From Panaeolus papilionaceus (Eukaryota; Basidiomycota; Agaricomycetes; Agaricales): a stretch of DNA of 64,000 nucleotides. The number at the start of each line of letters is the position of its first letter. The first letter of the stretch is position 1. The position numbers were made by a program, and so were the translations under genes. Positions 1-11,511 of the stretch are shown here, one piece after another. The notes below the pieces were generated by a model, which had not been told where the DNA came from, ran no database searches, and saw only the letters and a list, made by a program, of their open reading frames with translations. The stretch is taken from positions 1 through 64,000 of the forward strand of contig JADNRZ010000053.1 in assembly GCA_015501605.1 (NCBI GenBank). Reading direction: 5' to 3'.

Positions 1-1384
1 GGTGACCTTCGTCGACCAGGGACAACCAGCAAAGCGTTGTATCTCTTGAGTAGTGGGTAAAGCGCCCATATCCGTTGTAAAATTGATGTCATCGAGTTTT
101 GCGCTTTTCCAAGACCACGACGTCTGGGCATCCATTGGGTCCTTGTAGGCGACAACGACTGACCAGCTTTTCGCTACACCCCCACCGTTGAGGACAGGAA
201 CAATAAGACCAATTGTCCCATTAACAGTGTTCCATTTCTCTCTACGGTCTCGAATACGAACCCAAAGGGGCATTTTTCGCGGAGTGCTGGTCACGCAAAG
301 CCGACGCTGGTCCTGAGGAACTGGCTTTAATAAGGGAGTGATCAGCCCTGGAATTCCTTCGATAGTTGCTCGTGCGAGGATTTCAGTCGAGGCTTCAATG
401 TAAATACGTCCGGGATGTGTTGCGTTGAACATTGCAGATAACCCTGCTCTATTTGGCATGGTGGGATGAGTAGCACGATCCAATATAGTGAATACGGCCT
501 CTTCCTCGTGTCCTCCCTGTATAGAATATCATAAGGCTTCCAGGTGGTACGTATCTCCAGACTGAGATGACTTACATGGCAGGGAACGACCCAGAGAAGA
601 TCACGAGGAGAGATGGTGTACTCTTCATTATCTTCGTCTTCCAGGAAACTGCGACTCCCCTCGTTGTTGGCCCGGTTGCATGCCCTGTCTAGGAATTCCC
701 TCCAGTACCGCTCCCTGTCTTGATTGTGCTGGTCATCTCGATCTAATGTAGTTCCACGGCTAGTACCTAGGTAGATTGTATTAGTTCAATATTGCAAAAC
801 GACAAACACATACCTTGTTCAATTTGAATTGAATCGTCTTGGAGAAACGACAACATGTCTTCGTCTTCATCATCTTCATCAGACGTTTCTCCTACATTTG
901 CCTCGTCATCAATAAACACATTCGCTGTCCTTCTCTCCCGACGCCTATCGTGTCCCTGCCGGGTACTTGATGTCCTTGTACCATCCTCCTTTCCGTGCTG
1001 CGTCATGTTCTCATCTTCTTCGTCCTCCAAGTCGGACGTGTTCTCAACTCGTTCTGACATGCCTTCACAATCCCTATTTTGTGATATGTTTCCTGTTGAT
1101 TCGCTCTCAGCACTGAAACCCATCGAGTTAATCAAGAGGTTGGCACCTCACCTTGTTCAATCGGGTCCTGAATGTCGACTGACCCTTCATTCTGACAAAT
1201 TGTACCATTGAGCTGTGCAAGTGTACAGGTGCGTTGTCCTCTCCTTTCTTACCATAGCTCTCCAGCTACGCTTGCGAGATTTAGTCGTCGTGAGGTTTTC
1301 CGTATGTTGCATGATCACACGTTGATGTATATTCCTGGTCTTTCTTGACGTTTGCTGGTGGTTTCTTTTTATATTCCAAAACAA
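1..1384 (-). CDS. Spt5-like protein with NGN domain (partial, C-terminus outside window)
   Basis: Five exons can be spliced: 1384-1253, 1212-1152, 1092-814, 766-576 and 516-1. All junctions are GT-AG and the phases agree (0, 1, 1, 0), giving 393 residues before the window edge. The N-terminal part is basic, then strongly acidic (DLEDEEDEN, TSDEDDEDEDM), as in Spt5. From about residue 213 there is an NGN-like domain: LLWVVPC, then PGRIYIEAS and TIEGIPG, matching the Spt5 pattern of a Trp-Val-Cys start and a GYIYVEA-type strand. A KOW-like stretch (VRIRDRREKWNTVNGTIGLI) follows. Known Spt5 binds Spt4 and RNA polymerase II as an elongation factor. Divergence from the housekeeping form suggests a lineage-specific paralog rather than the essential gene (inference). 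The start is the least certain part; the Met at 1312 is an alternative. Confidence 0.62.
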
Positions 1385-1730
1385 AATGTTATCTACTATA
1401 TCTATTATTACTTGATTTAACTACGGGGAGAGGGATGGGACCGAAGGGTGTTTGAATGGATGTGTATGGTGCGAAAAGAAGAACCGGGGTGCCATGTGAA
1501 CAGGGATACACGACGTAGACTTTAGGGGAGGCCTTTTTTCGGAAGTTCAAGCTCCGCTGATAGCCTTTGATGCTGCCGATATGGTTGCCGGAGCTCCCAT
1601 CATTATTCAAACTCCGACCTCACCTCATGTAACCGTATGCCGTCCTTTATCTAGGCATGTTTTTAAGCCTAATTTTGAGATAAGGTGGTACTCTCTTAAT
1701 TAGTGCTTCGTTTAATCTCTCGAAGATTTA
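1385..1730. other. Intergenic, no gene seen
   Basis: Short open frames on the minus strand (for example 1610-1389) lack a recognisable motif. The sequence near 1640-1730 begins to resemble the repeat units that follow. Confidence 0.5.
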
Positions 1731-1985
1731 TGCCACAAATCTTCGCGAAATTAGGCGCAACCTCGAAGTTGTGCCACAACTCTTCGCGAAATTAAGCGCA
1801 ACTTCGAAGTTGTGCCACAAATTTTCGCGGAATTAGGCGCAACCTCGAAGTTGTGCCACGATTTTTCGAGAGATTAGGCGCAACTTCGAAGTTGTGCCAC
1901 AAATGTTCGAGGTATTAGGCGCAACCTTCGAAGGTTGTGCCACAAATGTTCGGGAAATTAGGCACAACTTCGAAGGTTGTGCCAC
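1731..1985. repeat. 41-bp tandem repeat with palindromic core (about six units)
   Basis: The string TGCCAC recurs at 1731, 1772, 1813, 1854, 1895, 1938 and 1980, so the period is 41 bp with two units of 42-43 bp. Each unit holds an inverted repeat centred on TTCGAA (GCGCAACTTCGAAGTTGTGC, with small variants) followed by an AAATNTTCGNGRAATTAGG spacer. Each core can form an 11-bp stem. Paired changes keep the stem: CCTTCGAAGG occurs in the last full units. No coding sense is apparent. Confidence 0.85.
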
Positions 1986-3689
1986 CCCCAGCGCTACGAT
2001 AGGGTGTAGATAGTGCCTGCATACTGATACATCAAACATTGGGTCATAGGTAATAAATGTGCAGAAGGCGCACCATATTTGATTTCGTTTATAGCTCACG
2101 ATGTCACTGTTAATCTATTGCTTTGCTTCTAGGGGTTATGAGCCAGACAAGTATGGCTGAGATACTCAGTGTGGTGAGAAACTGCACAAAGCCTTTGGGC
2201 TACGGGTATGGGGCATATGGAATGAGAATCGCGACTGATGAGACTTGTATAAGCGACATGTATACCCTGTCTTGGAGGAAATGTGGACAGGAGTAGTATA
2301 AAAATAAAAATAAAGCTACGTTTACAATGTAAAGAATGGATATCTCCCAGAGAGCATCGAATACTATCATGCACTGTGTTCAAGCATAGACCCTGTATTC
2401 TGATTAAACATGGACATTGTGGAAGAGTCTTTATTATCGCAGTGTCTGTCTGACGTTTGGGCGGATAGTAACCGAGTCCCTTTCAAGTCGCTTAGAGCAT
2501 TCGCAAGTTGACCCATTGTGTTGTTCCCATCACAACACCTCCTGCACAGGATTTCCCTCTGCTTGCAAGTAAGGAACTCCGTCACCGCAGACTGAAAAGG
2601 GGAAATTGTGTGATATCTAAAGACTCCGGGCGTTAGGTTTGGATAGAACGCACCGGGCGTCAAGTACTTACCTCGTCCTTAGTATCTGCGACTTTCAGTG
2701 CTAACTTCATATACTTGTCGTAGATCACGCACATCGAGTTTTATGTGTGGTGTTATTTCATTTCTCAGCGCGCTTTCCTTCCTAAATTCACCCTCCCACA
2801 GTGTCTTCATTCTGCATCTTCCCCATTGTCCAGGGAAACTTCCAAATGGGACATATTCCAGGTTCCATGCCTTCGATACGCCACTGCGTGGAGTATAAAC
2901 ATTCACTTTCATGAAATGGCAGAATTGCGGCATGATTTGGATCCGGAGAGGTCGCACCAAAAATCCAGGAGGTCAGCATTGACGCGATCCGAGCTTTATG
3001 TGGTTGTAAAAGTTGCCTTCACAGAAGATCGAAGCAACAGTTGGATTGTCAGTGACTATAGTATTGTGTATACAAGATAAATAATTGTTTTACCTATGTA
3101 TAGTTCATTGGAAGTGCGTCACTCAGGCTTGCTGCACAAAGATGAAGGTAATTTTAGATTAAAGGCTAGCCGATTGAACTCTTGACATTGAGATCACCTA
3201 TCGATTCCTCTACAAGTCTGCGAGTCATACTTAAACTTCTGAATTGTACTAGCTTTTTGCGTGCCCAGCACTTACTTTTAGTATTTTGTTCCTCACTCCC
3301 GTTTGCCAGTCAATGGAGGTAGGCATGGATGTGGGAGAGGCAGAAGGGGGCGACCAAAGAGTCAACCCCTTCACCGGGGCAAGAGCCGATGGACGAGAAT
3401 GGATGCACCCCCAATGCGAGTGTAACGGCCCAGCCGTGAAAGGAGAGCGGCTCGCCCCCAATGGCGGTGGAAATTGCCCCCCTAAATCAGAGTGTAGAAT
3501 GAGGAGCGAAAATGATGAGTCAATATTGTCCCAAGAGGCAGTCGGGATATAAGAGATAGGACACTACATGACGTCGAGGATGACACTTGCATGATATGTA
3601 TATAGAGAGCAGGTATACTAGTAGTGCGGCATTAAGAACTGAGTAAGGTAAAGAGGTCCTTATAGGTGTGAGCGGAAAATGTGTGGATA
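1986..3689. other. Intergenic, no supported gene
   Basis: Several frames of 60-110 codons occur on both strands (for example 2745-3080 plus, 3286-3552 plus, 2960-2679 minus). They overlap each other and show no domain or consistent splice pattern. I see no RNA gene and no clear repeat. Confidence 0.4.
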
Positions 3690-3767
3690 TGAACAGTCAT
3701 CTTGTAGATGTAAGAGGTCATCATATCGATGTAGGGGGTCATCATAAGATGTAAATGGTCATCCGAG
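3690..3767. repeat. Short GATGTAA-GGTCATC tandem repeat (left part of split array)
   Basis: Three imperfect units of about 21-25 bp of the form GATGTAAGAGGTCATCA lie here. Two more (GATGTAAGGGTCATCC and AATGTAAGG) lie at 4752-4785. The array is interrupted by the inverted-repeat element at 3768-4741. The tandem run therefore predates that insertion. Confidence 0.7.
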
Positions 3768-4741
3768 CCAGTACTTTCCACTGACACCAGCCTTTCAGCT
3801 GAGCCTCAGCTGAGCCTCGGCTCATCAGCTGAGACTCAGCTGAACCTCAGCTGAACCTCAGCTTAACCTCAGTATAACCATAGATTTTGAAAATAAACAT
3901 ATGTTTATCAGCTGAACATTAGTGAACCTCAGCTGAGGTTCAGCTGAGGTTCACTTGAGGCTCAGCTGAGGCTCAGCTGAGCATCAGTAGAACTCTAACT
4001 TTGATAGGTATAAGAGAGTTGCTTGATGGTATTGTTTGATAGTAGAAAGCAAGTGTGATAGTTCAGTACCATCTGTCACCAAAGGTCATATCTATGTACA
4101 TACAAACAATTCACTTGAAATACTAGTGTCACAGCTATGTTATACAGTTCCACATTTACGTGACATGTGACAATATGTGTAGACTGTCACAATCATTGTC
4201 ACAAACATATAAAAAGGATCCTAAAGGTTTCACACATGATAAAATAGAATAGTGCAATGTGTGACATGAGATTGTCACATATTCTCACACTACACATTGA
4301 CAGGCAACAGAGAATCACCTGGGCCAGTGCAAAGTACTGTAACCAGCTCAGCTGAACCTCAGGTGGTAAGTAATCAATACAAGTTACATGACTATTAAAA
4401 CTATAACTAATAAGCTGAGGTTCAGCTGAACCTCAGCTGAACCTTGGTTCATCAGCTGAGGCTCAGCTGAGCCCTCAGTTGCTAGTTTCAGTTTACCTCA
4501 CTGAGGCTCGGTTAATTTTGGCAGAGAACTCAACCGAGGCTCAGCTGAGGCTCAGTTGAGTATCAGGTGAGCCTCAGCTGAGCCTCATTTTACACCAAAA
4601 AAAAACAATTCTCTACTAGTTTTAGTAATAGAATTAATTGACCTGATAAGCTGAGGCTCAGCTGAGGTTCAGCCGAGTCTCAGCTGATGAGCTGATCCTC
4701 AGCTGAGGCTCAGCCGAAACATTTGGGCTAGAGTAAAGTCC
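3768..4741. mobile_element. CAGCTGAG-rich terminal-inverted-repeat element (Mutator-like, non-autonomous)
   Basis: The left end (about 3790-3875) and the reverse complement of the right end (about 4640-4725) align over roughly 90 bp with the same order of CAGCTGAGCCTCAGCTGA motifs. They share the interruption GGCTCATCAGCTGAGACTC. Outside them lies a 9-bp direct repeat TCATCCGAG (3759-3767 and 4742-4750), probably the target duplication. Long inverted ends plus a 9-bp duplication fit Mutator-like elements; hAT elements give 8 bp. Two further internal blocks of the same palindromic motif lie at 3905-3990 and 4410-4480. No transposase frame is present, so the element would depend on one supplied elsewhere. 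The class assignment is inference from the duplication length and end structure. Confidence 0.72.
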
Positions 4742-4790
4742 TCATCCGAGCGATGTAAGGGTCATCCAAACAATGTAAGGCCTAGAAATA

Positions 4791-6158
4791 AATGAGGAGG
4801 GTCAGTAAAAAGGGCGTCCGAAGGTGGGAGAGAGTTGGCAAGGTTGGTATTCCCCTGTCGACGAGATTGGTTGCCCCGTCGTGCCTCGTTGGTGTATATG
4901 AAGTCAGGTGTCAGCCAGGATCCATAGAAAATACAGATCCAGTTGAGTAAATTCAGGACCAGCAAGCGGTCGTCAGAGGTTAGCTACGAAGATCAGAACA
5001 CCAGTAAGATAGTACCATGGGCAATATAGCGGTGGCAGGCAGTTGTGTGCGCTGGCAGAGTTAGACCTGGATGAGTGGTGAAGGGTCCCAGTTAAGAGCA
5101 GGTTTCGGACAAGTGGAGTAGAGGGTGTAATAAAATAAAAATAAGAAAATAGAAGAATAGAAGAATAAAGCACTGAGACGATGCTTGGGCATGCGGAGAG
5201 GTGGTAATAGGTAGGCTGTTGCCTAAAGTGATGGCGCACTCACGTGGCACAAAAAGTCGATTCTGGACACAGGACAGGATCATTCATTCTGTTCGATAAC
5301 TCTTCTGATTGTTGTGGTATGTAAGCGCCTCTATGGATGTAATTTCAAGACCAACACGCGTCTCACACACGACTCTGACTGCAATCATCTGACCAATCAC
5401 AAGCCTCCCTGTTTATCACTCCATTATGGGGAAGAAGTGGCACGAGACGGCATATCATTGCTCTGTGCGCTTACTGTTCGGCGCTCATCAACAAGGCACA
5501 CTTTGCTTTCGCACTGCATCTTATCCGCTGATGAGGCTGCGCCGCATCCCGGATTGCCTATCGACAACTCCTACGAAGTGGTCACCTTTCATTAGACAGG
5601 CGGTTACTGGTCTAAATGCCGAGGTGTCTAAGTTTATCTCAGTTCTTCCACATTACGTGCATTGCACCGTGTAAATTCAGCGAAACCAAACACAGCAGAG
5701 AATAGTTTGACATGGAACGCATAGGTCGTATGGACTTCCATCATTTATACGTCTAGGACGGTGAACGAGGAATCTTTGCATCAGACATGGGAACCTACAT
5801 TTTCAGGCACCCACTCACGAGATAAAATTGTAATCTCAGTCATATATGCCGCCCGTGAGCGAGATATAAACGGATTCATAGAAAAGGGTGAGAAAATAGC
5901 CAGACGACATCAGGGGTTGATTGAGCTTGCATCTGAGCGACGTTTGACAGTGATGATGATCAATAGCCAACACCGCATCCTTGTTTCTGGTGAGGACCTA
6001 GCACCCGGCCTCACGGAGCATACAAGACACATGAAGGAGATCAATTATATACAAGAAGAGCTTCGATGAAAATGGGCGATGATAATAAATAGCTAACATC
6101 AGAACGAGACTGGAGAACTCACCAGCAACCTGCCCTCTCTTCGCTCTATCTCTCGAAC
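4791..6158. other. Intergenic upstream of membrane-protein gene
   Basis: No gene is supported. A 102-codon open frame at 5761-6069 begins with GTG, has no ATG near its start and no recognised motif. The end of this stretch is presumably the promoter and 5' leader of the gene at 6159. Confidence 0.4.
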
Positions 6159-7408
6159 ATGTCAGGGACATTTGATAACACTACATCCTGGCTGCCTGTT
6201 GGCGAGACTCAAGCCGATATCTTTTCAGATGCGGTCAGCTTAATCAGTACGACAACCATGGTCAGCGTCGCATATGGCATCGTTGTGACGCTCTACGCTA
6301 TCTGCGCCCAGGCGCTCATCCAACAAATTCGCGCTGGCGTGCGAAAGAAGCAGGCTGCTTACAGCTTAGCTTACATTACCGTGATGGTGATTATGGGTAC
6401 TATATACGAAGCCTGTTGCGCCAGGCAAACGCAGCTCGAATATGTCAACTTCAGAAATTTCCCAGGTGGGCCATCAGCGTACAGTTTGTTCATCTTCGAC
6501 ACGCCTGTCTTCATCGTCGCCGACTCGGCATACTTTGTAGCCAGCTGGATGAACGACGCGCTGCTAGTAAGTACATTAAATTGCTTTATAGACTACTCGC
6601 TGAAAAAGTTATGGTGACAGCTCTGGCGTTTGTCCGTTCTTTACAGAGGATCACGCTTCTGCACTCCTGTCGTGATTGGAGGTATTATCTTCTATCTTGC
6701 CACATTTTGTGAGTTCGAATCATATTTTTATCACATCTTCGTTGCAGATTAACCGCATCACATATAGCCCTGGGTCTCGTCACCCTTATTGAGTCATCAC
6801 TACCCAGCCAATCCTTCTGGTCTGCGATCGCCGTCAAGTTTGCCACGGCTTATTACGCTGTCGTTACAACATACACAATCGTCATCACACTCTTCATGGT
6901 CTTCCGCATTCTCAGTGTACGTAGCAACATCATCAAGGCTATGGGACGTTCCGACTTTGGTGGACAATACCTTAATATCGCAGCCATGATTATCGAGTCC
7001 TCCGCACTCTACACAGTTTGGGGAATTGTCTTTTTAGCGCTCTATCTCAGAAACAATGAAGTCGAGAACGTATTCTTGGCCACTCTTTCCCAGGTCCAGG
7101 TACTTACTCCGTTCAACTATTGGGTGGGCCTATCACTGATGCTCCTTTTATATCAGATTATTGCCCCTCTCCTCATCATTTATCGCGTCTCACAGGGCAA
7201 GGCCTGGGAGCAAGATACAAGCAACAACCTCACAACCTTGAACGCGTCTGGAAATGCCTACAATCATACGGGTTACAGTCATGGTACCACGACTACTCTC
7301 AATTCTTCTCATGCCCTGAACATTGTCATCGACAAAGAAGTTCGGAGCGTTCATGATACCAACAAGATCCGTGGAAAGCTAGAGGAGCACGAGCTCGAGA
7401 ATGTGTAA
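6159..7408 (+). CDS. Seven-helix membrane protein of a basidiomycete-specific family
   Basis: Four exons, 6159-6566, 6621-6708, 6768-7099 and 7157-7408, splice in phases 0, 1, 0 to a 359-residue protein. Helices are visible at about residues 30-55, 70-90, 110-135, 150-165, 180-210, 225-250 and 265-280. Family signposts are WMNDALL followed by LWRLSVLYRG after the first intron, GQYLNIAAMIIESSALYTVW, and QVQ spliced to IIAPLLIIYRVSQGKAW. The last intron is 57 nt and in frame, so an unspliced variant would also be open. The hydrophilic tail is cytoplasmic by analogy and ends KLEEHELENV. The family is abundant in Agaricomycetes and its function is unknown; a receptor-like topology is only suggestive. 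The N-terminus has possible N-glycosylation sites (NTT) and no cleavable signal. Confidence 0.85.
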
Positions 7409-7812
7409 TCTTTTGGCTGGCTGGTCATGATATCAGAGTGACCATATTGTCGCTCGCATCCCAGTATTTACTTGGATACACATGCTCTATACAATCGTTG
7501 TATCTTTCTCTGTCTAGTCTGTTGTTGACTATGGTAAGCCATCTGTGAACCTACTTCCCGTGTAGCCGGGTTTCAAATAGGGAAACTGCTTTTATAATTA
7601 ATGAATTGATACACGAAATCGAGAGAAGAGTAACATGTAGACGATTTGCCCAACGACCTGGTTCTGACTAAGAATCGTCGAGGTGAAGCCAGTGTGGAAA
7701 ACCTGCCATGATATTGCCCTAGCTCGGAGCTGTACTACTCACATATGCTCCGTCGTGTATCAAGGCGTCCCTCACTTCATGCTCCAGTTAATTTCGCTAT
7801 AAAGCTACGTAT
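7409..7812. other. 3' flank of membrane-protein gene, no gene seen
   Basis: This holds the stop and presumed 3' UTR of the gene ending at 7408. No further feature is recognised. Confidence 0.5.
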
Positions 7813-8117
7813 ACTGTAATAGACCGTATGGTGGCAACCGGCCGAGGAGCGTTACGCACCAATGTTAGCAACAGGCTGGGTGTTATGTGTTACGCAGCAT
7901 GTGTTAGGCAACCGTGATTGTCCTGGACCTACAATGCACTATGGAGAAGTGGTGCACTGCTGGCTTTTTGTAGGGAAAAAATGCGATTTTTTTGCTTATT
8001 TTTGTCTTATTTTCAGGTTAGCAACCTGCCCTGCGTTACATGTTATTTGTGAAGAAATAGGCAACATCAAGGTCCCGCGTTATGCGTTACGGTTGCCACC
8101 ATACAATTTATTACAGT
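7813..8117. mobile_element. 305-bp MITE with about 27-bp terminal inverted repeats
   Basis: The left end ACTGTAATAGACCGTATGG continues into TGGCAACCG. It matches the reverse complement of the right end, ACTGTAATAAATTGTATGG then TGGCAACCG, with three mismatches. The interior repeats GTTACGC and GGCAAC motifs in both orientations. No target duplication could be defined with confidence and no protein is coded, so the superfamily is open. Confidence 0.65.
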
Positions 8118-11100
8118 GTGAGCCGCAAGTGCCAATAAAAACTTAGAATGTGCCTTCGTTTCCTTGTGTATGCTTGCATGATTTCTTGGACATACCTGGC
8201 CTGGGATGACTACATCTTCAACTTCGGACAGTGGACAATGTCTCAGAGAACGACCGCTATTAGGATTGGCTTGCTGGCACGTCTGATGGCTGTAAGGCGT
8301 CATTAGTACTCAACCTACCGGCTCCATACGGCAGTGTCGATTGTAATTGTGAAGAGGTATTTGGGTGTCTAGTTGCTGGAGATGACGACTGTCGTGATGG
8401 GTCCACTAGGAAAGCAAAGATTCGGAATGTGCCGAATCAACGGATGGGTCGAGGCCGCAGAAGTTGAAGTTGATCCTGACCCCATTCCCAAAATGAACAA
8501 CAGCCACGACCACCTCCTCGTTCTCCCTTTCTGTCTTTACCTTTGGCTATTTTTTGTCTTGAGTTATATACTTTGGTCACTTTGTCGCCATTTTCTTTAA
8601 TATTCTCGTTTATGCACCAGAACCAAACGTCTGCATGAGTGGTGAGCTTAGGGTCATGTGGCGTTCCTTGTTTGTCTCGCAGCTCGCCGTGTCCTCACCA
8701 GCATTGATGTATGAGCTCTCTGCACGACAACGAGTGTTGAGCCTGTCTGTGGAATCTCTTTATTTTTCTCTTCATCCCCCTGGTCGCTCGGTCAGCAAAT
8801 CGACAATCCTCATCGACGCTCCCGAGCGGTTGGTTTTGGAACATACTTTTCTTCTTGCGCTCTTGTACTTTCGTTGGTCAGCGTCGACGGTCCATTCATC
8901 CCCTTTCTTCATTTTGCCCTGCCGCTGCTCCCTGGATGTGTGTCCATGCACTGACTGTCTACACGGTTTCAGCAGCATGAGTCACTTTTTTTGTTCCTTT
9001 TTCCTGGCGATTCTCCTCGTCTCCTCGTCGGTGATCTCTGTGCCAGCAGGAGTCGACGACTGCATGCATATACATTTCTCAATGTTGCTTATCACTCCAG
9101 CCTTGTTGATGTACGCGCCTGGGTTTTCGTCGTCAATTTCTTGTCATGTCTGGACTCGTCAGCATAATTTTTTCCTCTTTCTACTTCTCTGTCTCACCGA
9201 CGCAGGTCGACCGATTTTATGTGTTGATTCTCCAGCGATCGCGTTGGACACACGCAAGTTCTTCACCAGGTTTCACCACGGTGATTCATGTTCCCTAATG
9301 CAAATTTTCCATCTCAACTTTCGGCACCATTTATTTGATCTGAAGTGACTTCGGTTCATGTGTTGTTCGTTCCTCAGTCTAACTGCCACCCTGTGTATTA
9401 CTTTTATGTCTTGCGTTTCATTTTTATATCTCCTTTGCTCATCGACTGGTTGATTACTCAAAATTCATTGGGACCTGGTGCGAGTTTGGAGCTTTGTCAT
9501 GACAGGCTCTGTAAACATATGGACTTCTCCCTTCCTCGTAGCTTCTGAATCAGAACTATGTCGTTGGGTATCGTTCATTTATCTTGGTGCCGTCATCTTT
9601 TTTTTTTTGTCTCGACTCTGTGTATCAATTCACTAATTATATGAGCAGTTTCCTCAATTGAAAGGCCGTGTCACACGGAAGGGGCCAACATACCAGTGGT
9701 TCTAAACTGGGTGTCGCACATGAGAACAATGACGCAGACAGTTAGTTCCTGATGTGGATCTGAATTTGCTTCCAATTGTGAGTCCTGAACTTGGTGGTGC
9801 TTTTACAGACAATCCCCTCCATAGTTCATTTGTCTGATATGCTTGTGAATGACTCTCATGTACCTACCCATGACTAGTATGAGACTGAAACCGCCAAAGG
9901 ATTCAAGGTCATCATGTCCAAGGGGTGATACAACGGGCCTTTCAGAGTGAGAAGATCTGTGCTCGCACAGATCGCTCTTCTTGGTCACGTGAGCGAGCCG
10001 CAACACTCGCCACCCATTCCACTCCGTATCTGTATTATCTTTACCGCCTCACTTTCTCGCCGGTTCAGCGTCTCTCGCTCGGCTCTCTATATCTTTATCC
10101 TTTTAATTTCTTTTCCCACCCACCCTCTCCTTCTAACCTGGGAAGAAGATTCACGGCTAATACCATCTGAGTTCATCTCTTCTCTCTGCTTGAAAAAGTC
10201 TCAACCAAATCACACCCTTAGATATGAGGGTATTTTGGTTTGGTGTGATAAGATATAAGTTAACCATTGTACCCTCTCTCATCTGTGCAGGTTCGAGTGG
10301 TAGCCTAGGGGTAGAGAGCCATTGGTCACGGTGGGGCGCATCCTCATCCGACCATTGGCTCTTGACCTGGGAAGTGGGGCAGTGGTCTTCGGGCCATCGC
10401 CCTCTTTCCACCCCCAAGCTGTAGCCTCTAGGCTACTACCTCCTCTGGATGACGAGCGAACGGAAAGACGCAAGAACATATTTTTGGATATCGACTGATG
10501 ATCTCCGCTGAGGATGGAAGCTAGGAACTCGTTCTCTTCAAATCTTTTTTCAAGAACGAGCTTCGCTGCCCAAACCTCTTCGCTATCACGTCGCGTTGAG
10601 CTGCATTCGTCCAATCCAACTATCGAGCTATTTGAATCACTCGGATCTCTGAGGTTATGTTTGTTACGTATTAAAGGCAAGGAAAAAAGGGACCCAGACA
10701 AGAGGGAGTCAATTGCCAATTGTCATTGGTAAGAATAAATAGATCACATAACCTATCATCCTTCCCGAGGAACTGATTCTTTTGAACAATGTAAGAATAG
10801 GCGCATATTGGTCTGGTGGAGACGATATCAATCTTGCACCATTGAGAAGCTATTATTGCACACACAACGCACACTTGTCCCGTTCTCCGGCTGTCTAGTA
10901 AGTCCTCACACCTCCTACAATGATATTGCTGCCAGCGCTCTGATTGACGTTTCTTTAATTAAAGCCCACCCTCACTAACCTGAATTATTATTGATGTTGG
11001 CCTATTGAAATTAGATACGCGGGTTTAATGACTTGGAGCTCTCGCTTTCGACGCCATTGATGGTAGAATTAGGACTAGGAGGCAGTTGTAGGCATAATTA

Positions 11101-11511
11101 CGAAATATTGAAAGAAGTGTACCTGGATTGAGACAATTTTGTAGCAATGATCCAGAACCGAAGTCCTGATGGTCAAGCTCAAGGGTCTCTTTTGTAATCA
11201 CAGAACTAGTTAAATCCGGAACCGTGCGCCTCAGAAACCGTGATGGACGGCTTGATAAAAACCACAACCCGTATTCCGCAAGCCGATGCATATCATTTTT
11301 GCTTCTTATATCCTACTATGGTGTCTTCAATGACCAGAATAACAAGTTATACCGGTAAGCGGCAGTCTCGCTGATTTTCCCAAGGCTTGCATTAGCGCCT
11401 CGAAAGGACGTACCCAGGAACTCACAGAACGGCTTGACTTAGAAATGAGGAGTAGCTATCTGTCCCTGTTGTACAATCCCTTACATGACATACATAAACG
11501 TAGTACATTGA
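8118..11511. other. Long gene-poor stretch
   Basis: The longest frame, 8635-9348 plus (237 codons), is rich in Ser, Leu, Cys and Phe and shows no domain; it may be chance. There is a T-run at 9598-9609. Inverted repeats occur at 10300-10437: AGAGCCATTGGTC pairs with GACCATTGGCTCT with one mismatch, and GTAGCCT-CT-AGGCTAC forms a small hairpin. I cannot support a gene here, although degraded coding sequence is possible near 9740-9900. Confidence 0.35.

Noticed and set aside
1731..1985. CRISPR-like array
   Set aside because: Spacers are themselves repeated, units are contiguous, and the host is eukaryotic.
3286..3552. 88-codon plus-strand frame, with an overlapping minus-strand one
   Set aside because: Open on both strands because the stretch is GC-rich; no motif.
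5761..6069. 102-codon frame before the membrane-protein gene
   Set aside because: Starts with GTG, no in-frame ATG near its beginning, no recognised domain.
7100..7156. In-frame extra coding segment in the membrane-protein gene
   Set aside because: It has GT and AG ends, and the family continues QVQ to IIAPLLI across it, so it is treated as an intron.
8635..9348. 237-codon plus-strand frame
   Set aside because: Ser/Cys/Phe-rich composition without motif, and no splice or family evidence. Kept only as a note in the intergenic entry.
10275..10350. Possible tRNA (TGGTAGCCTAGGGGTAGAG)
   Set aside because: Looks like a D-arm start, but no anticodon arm, T-arm or acceptor stem could be paired.
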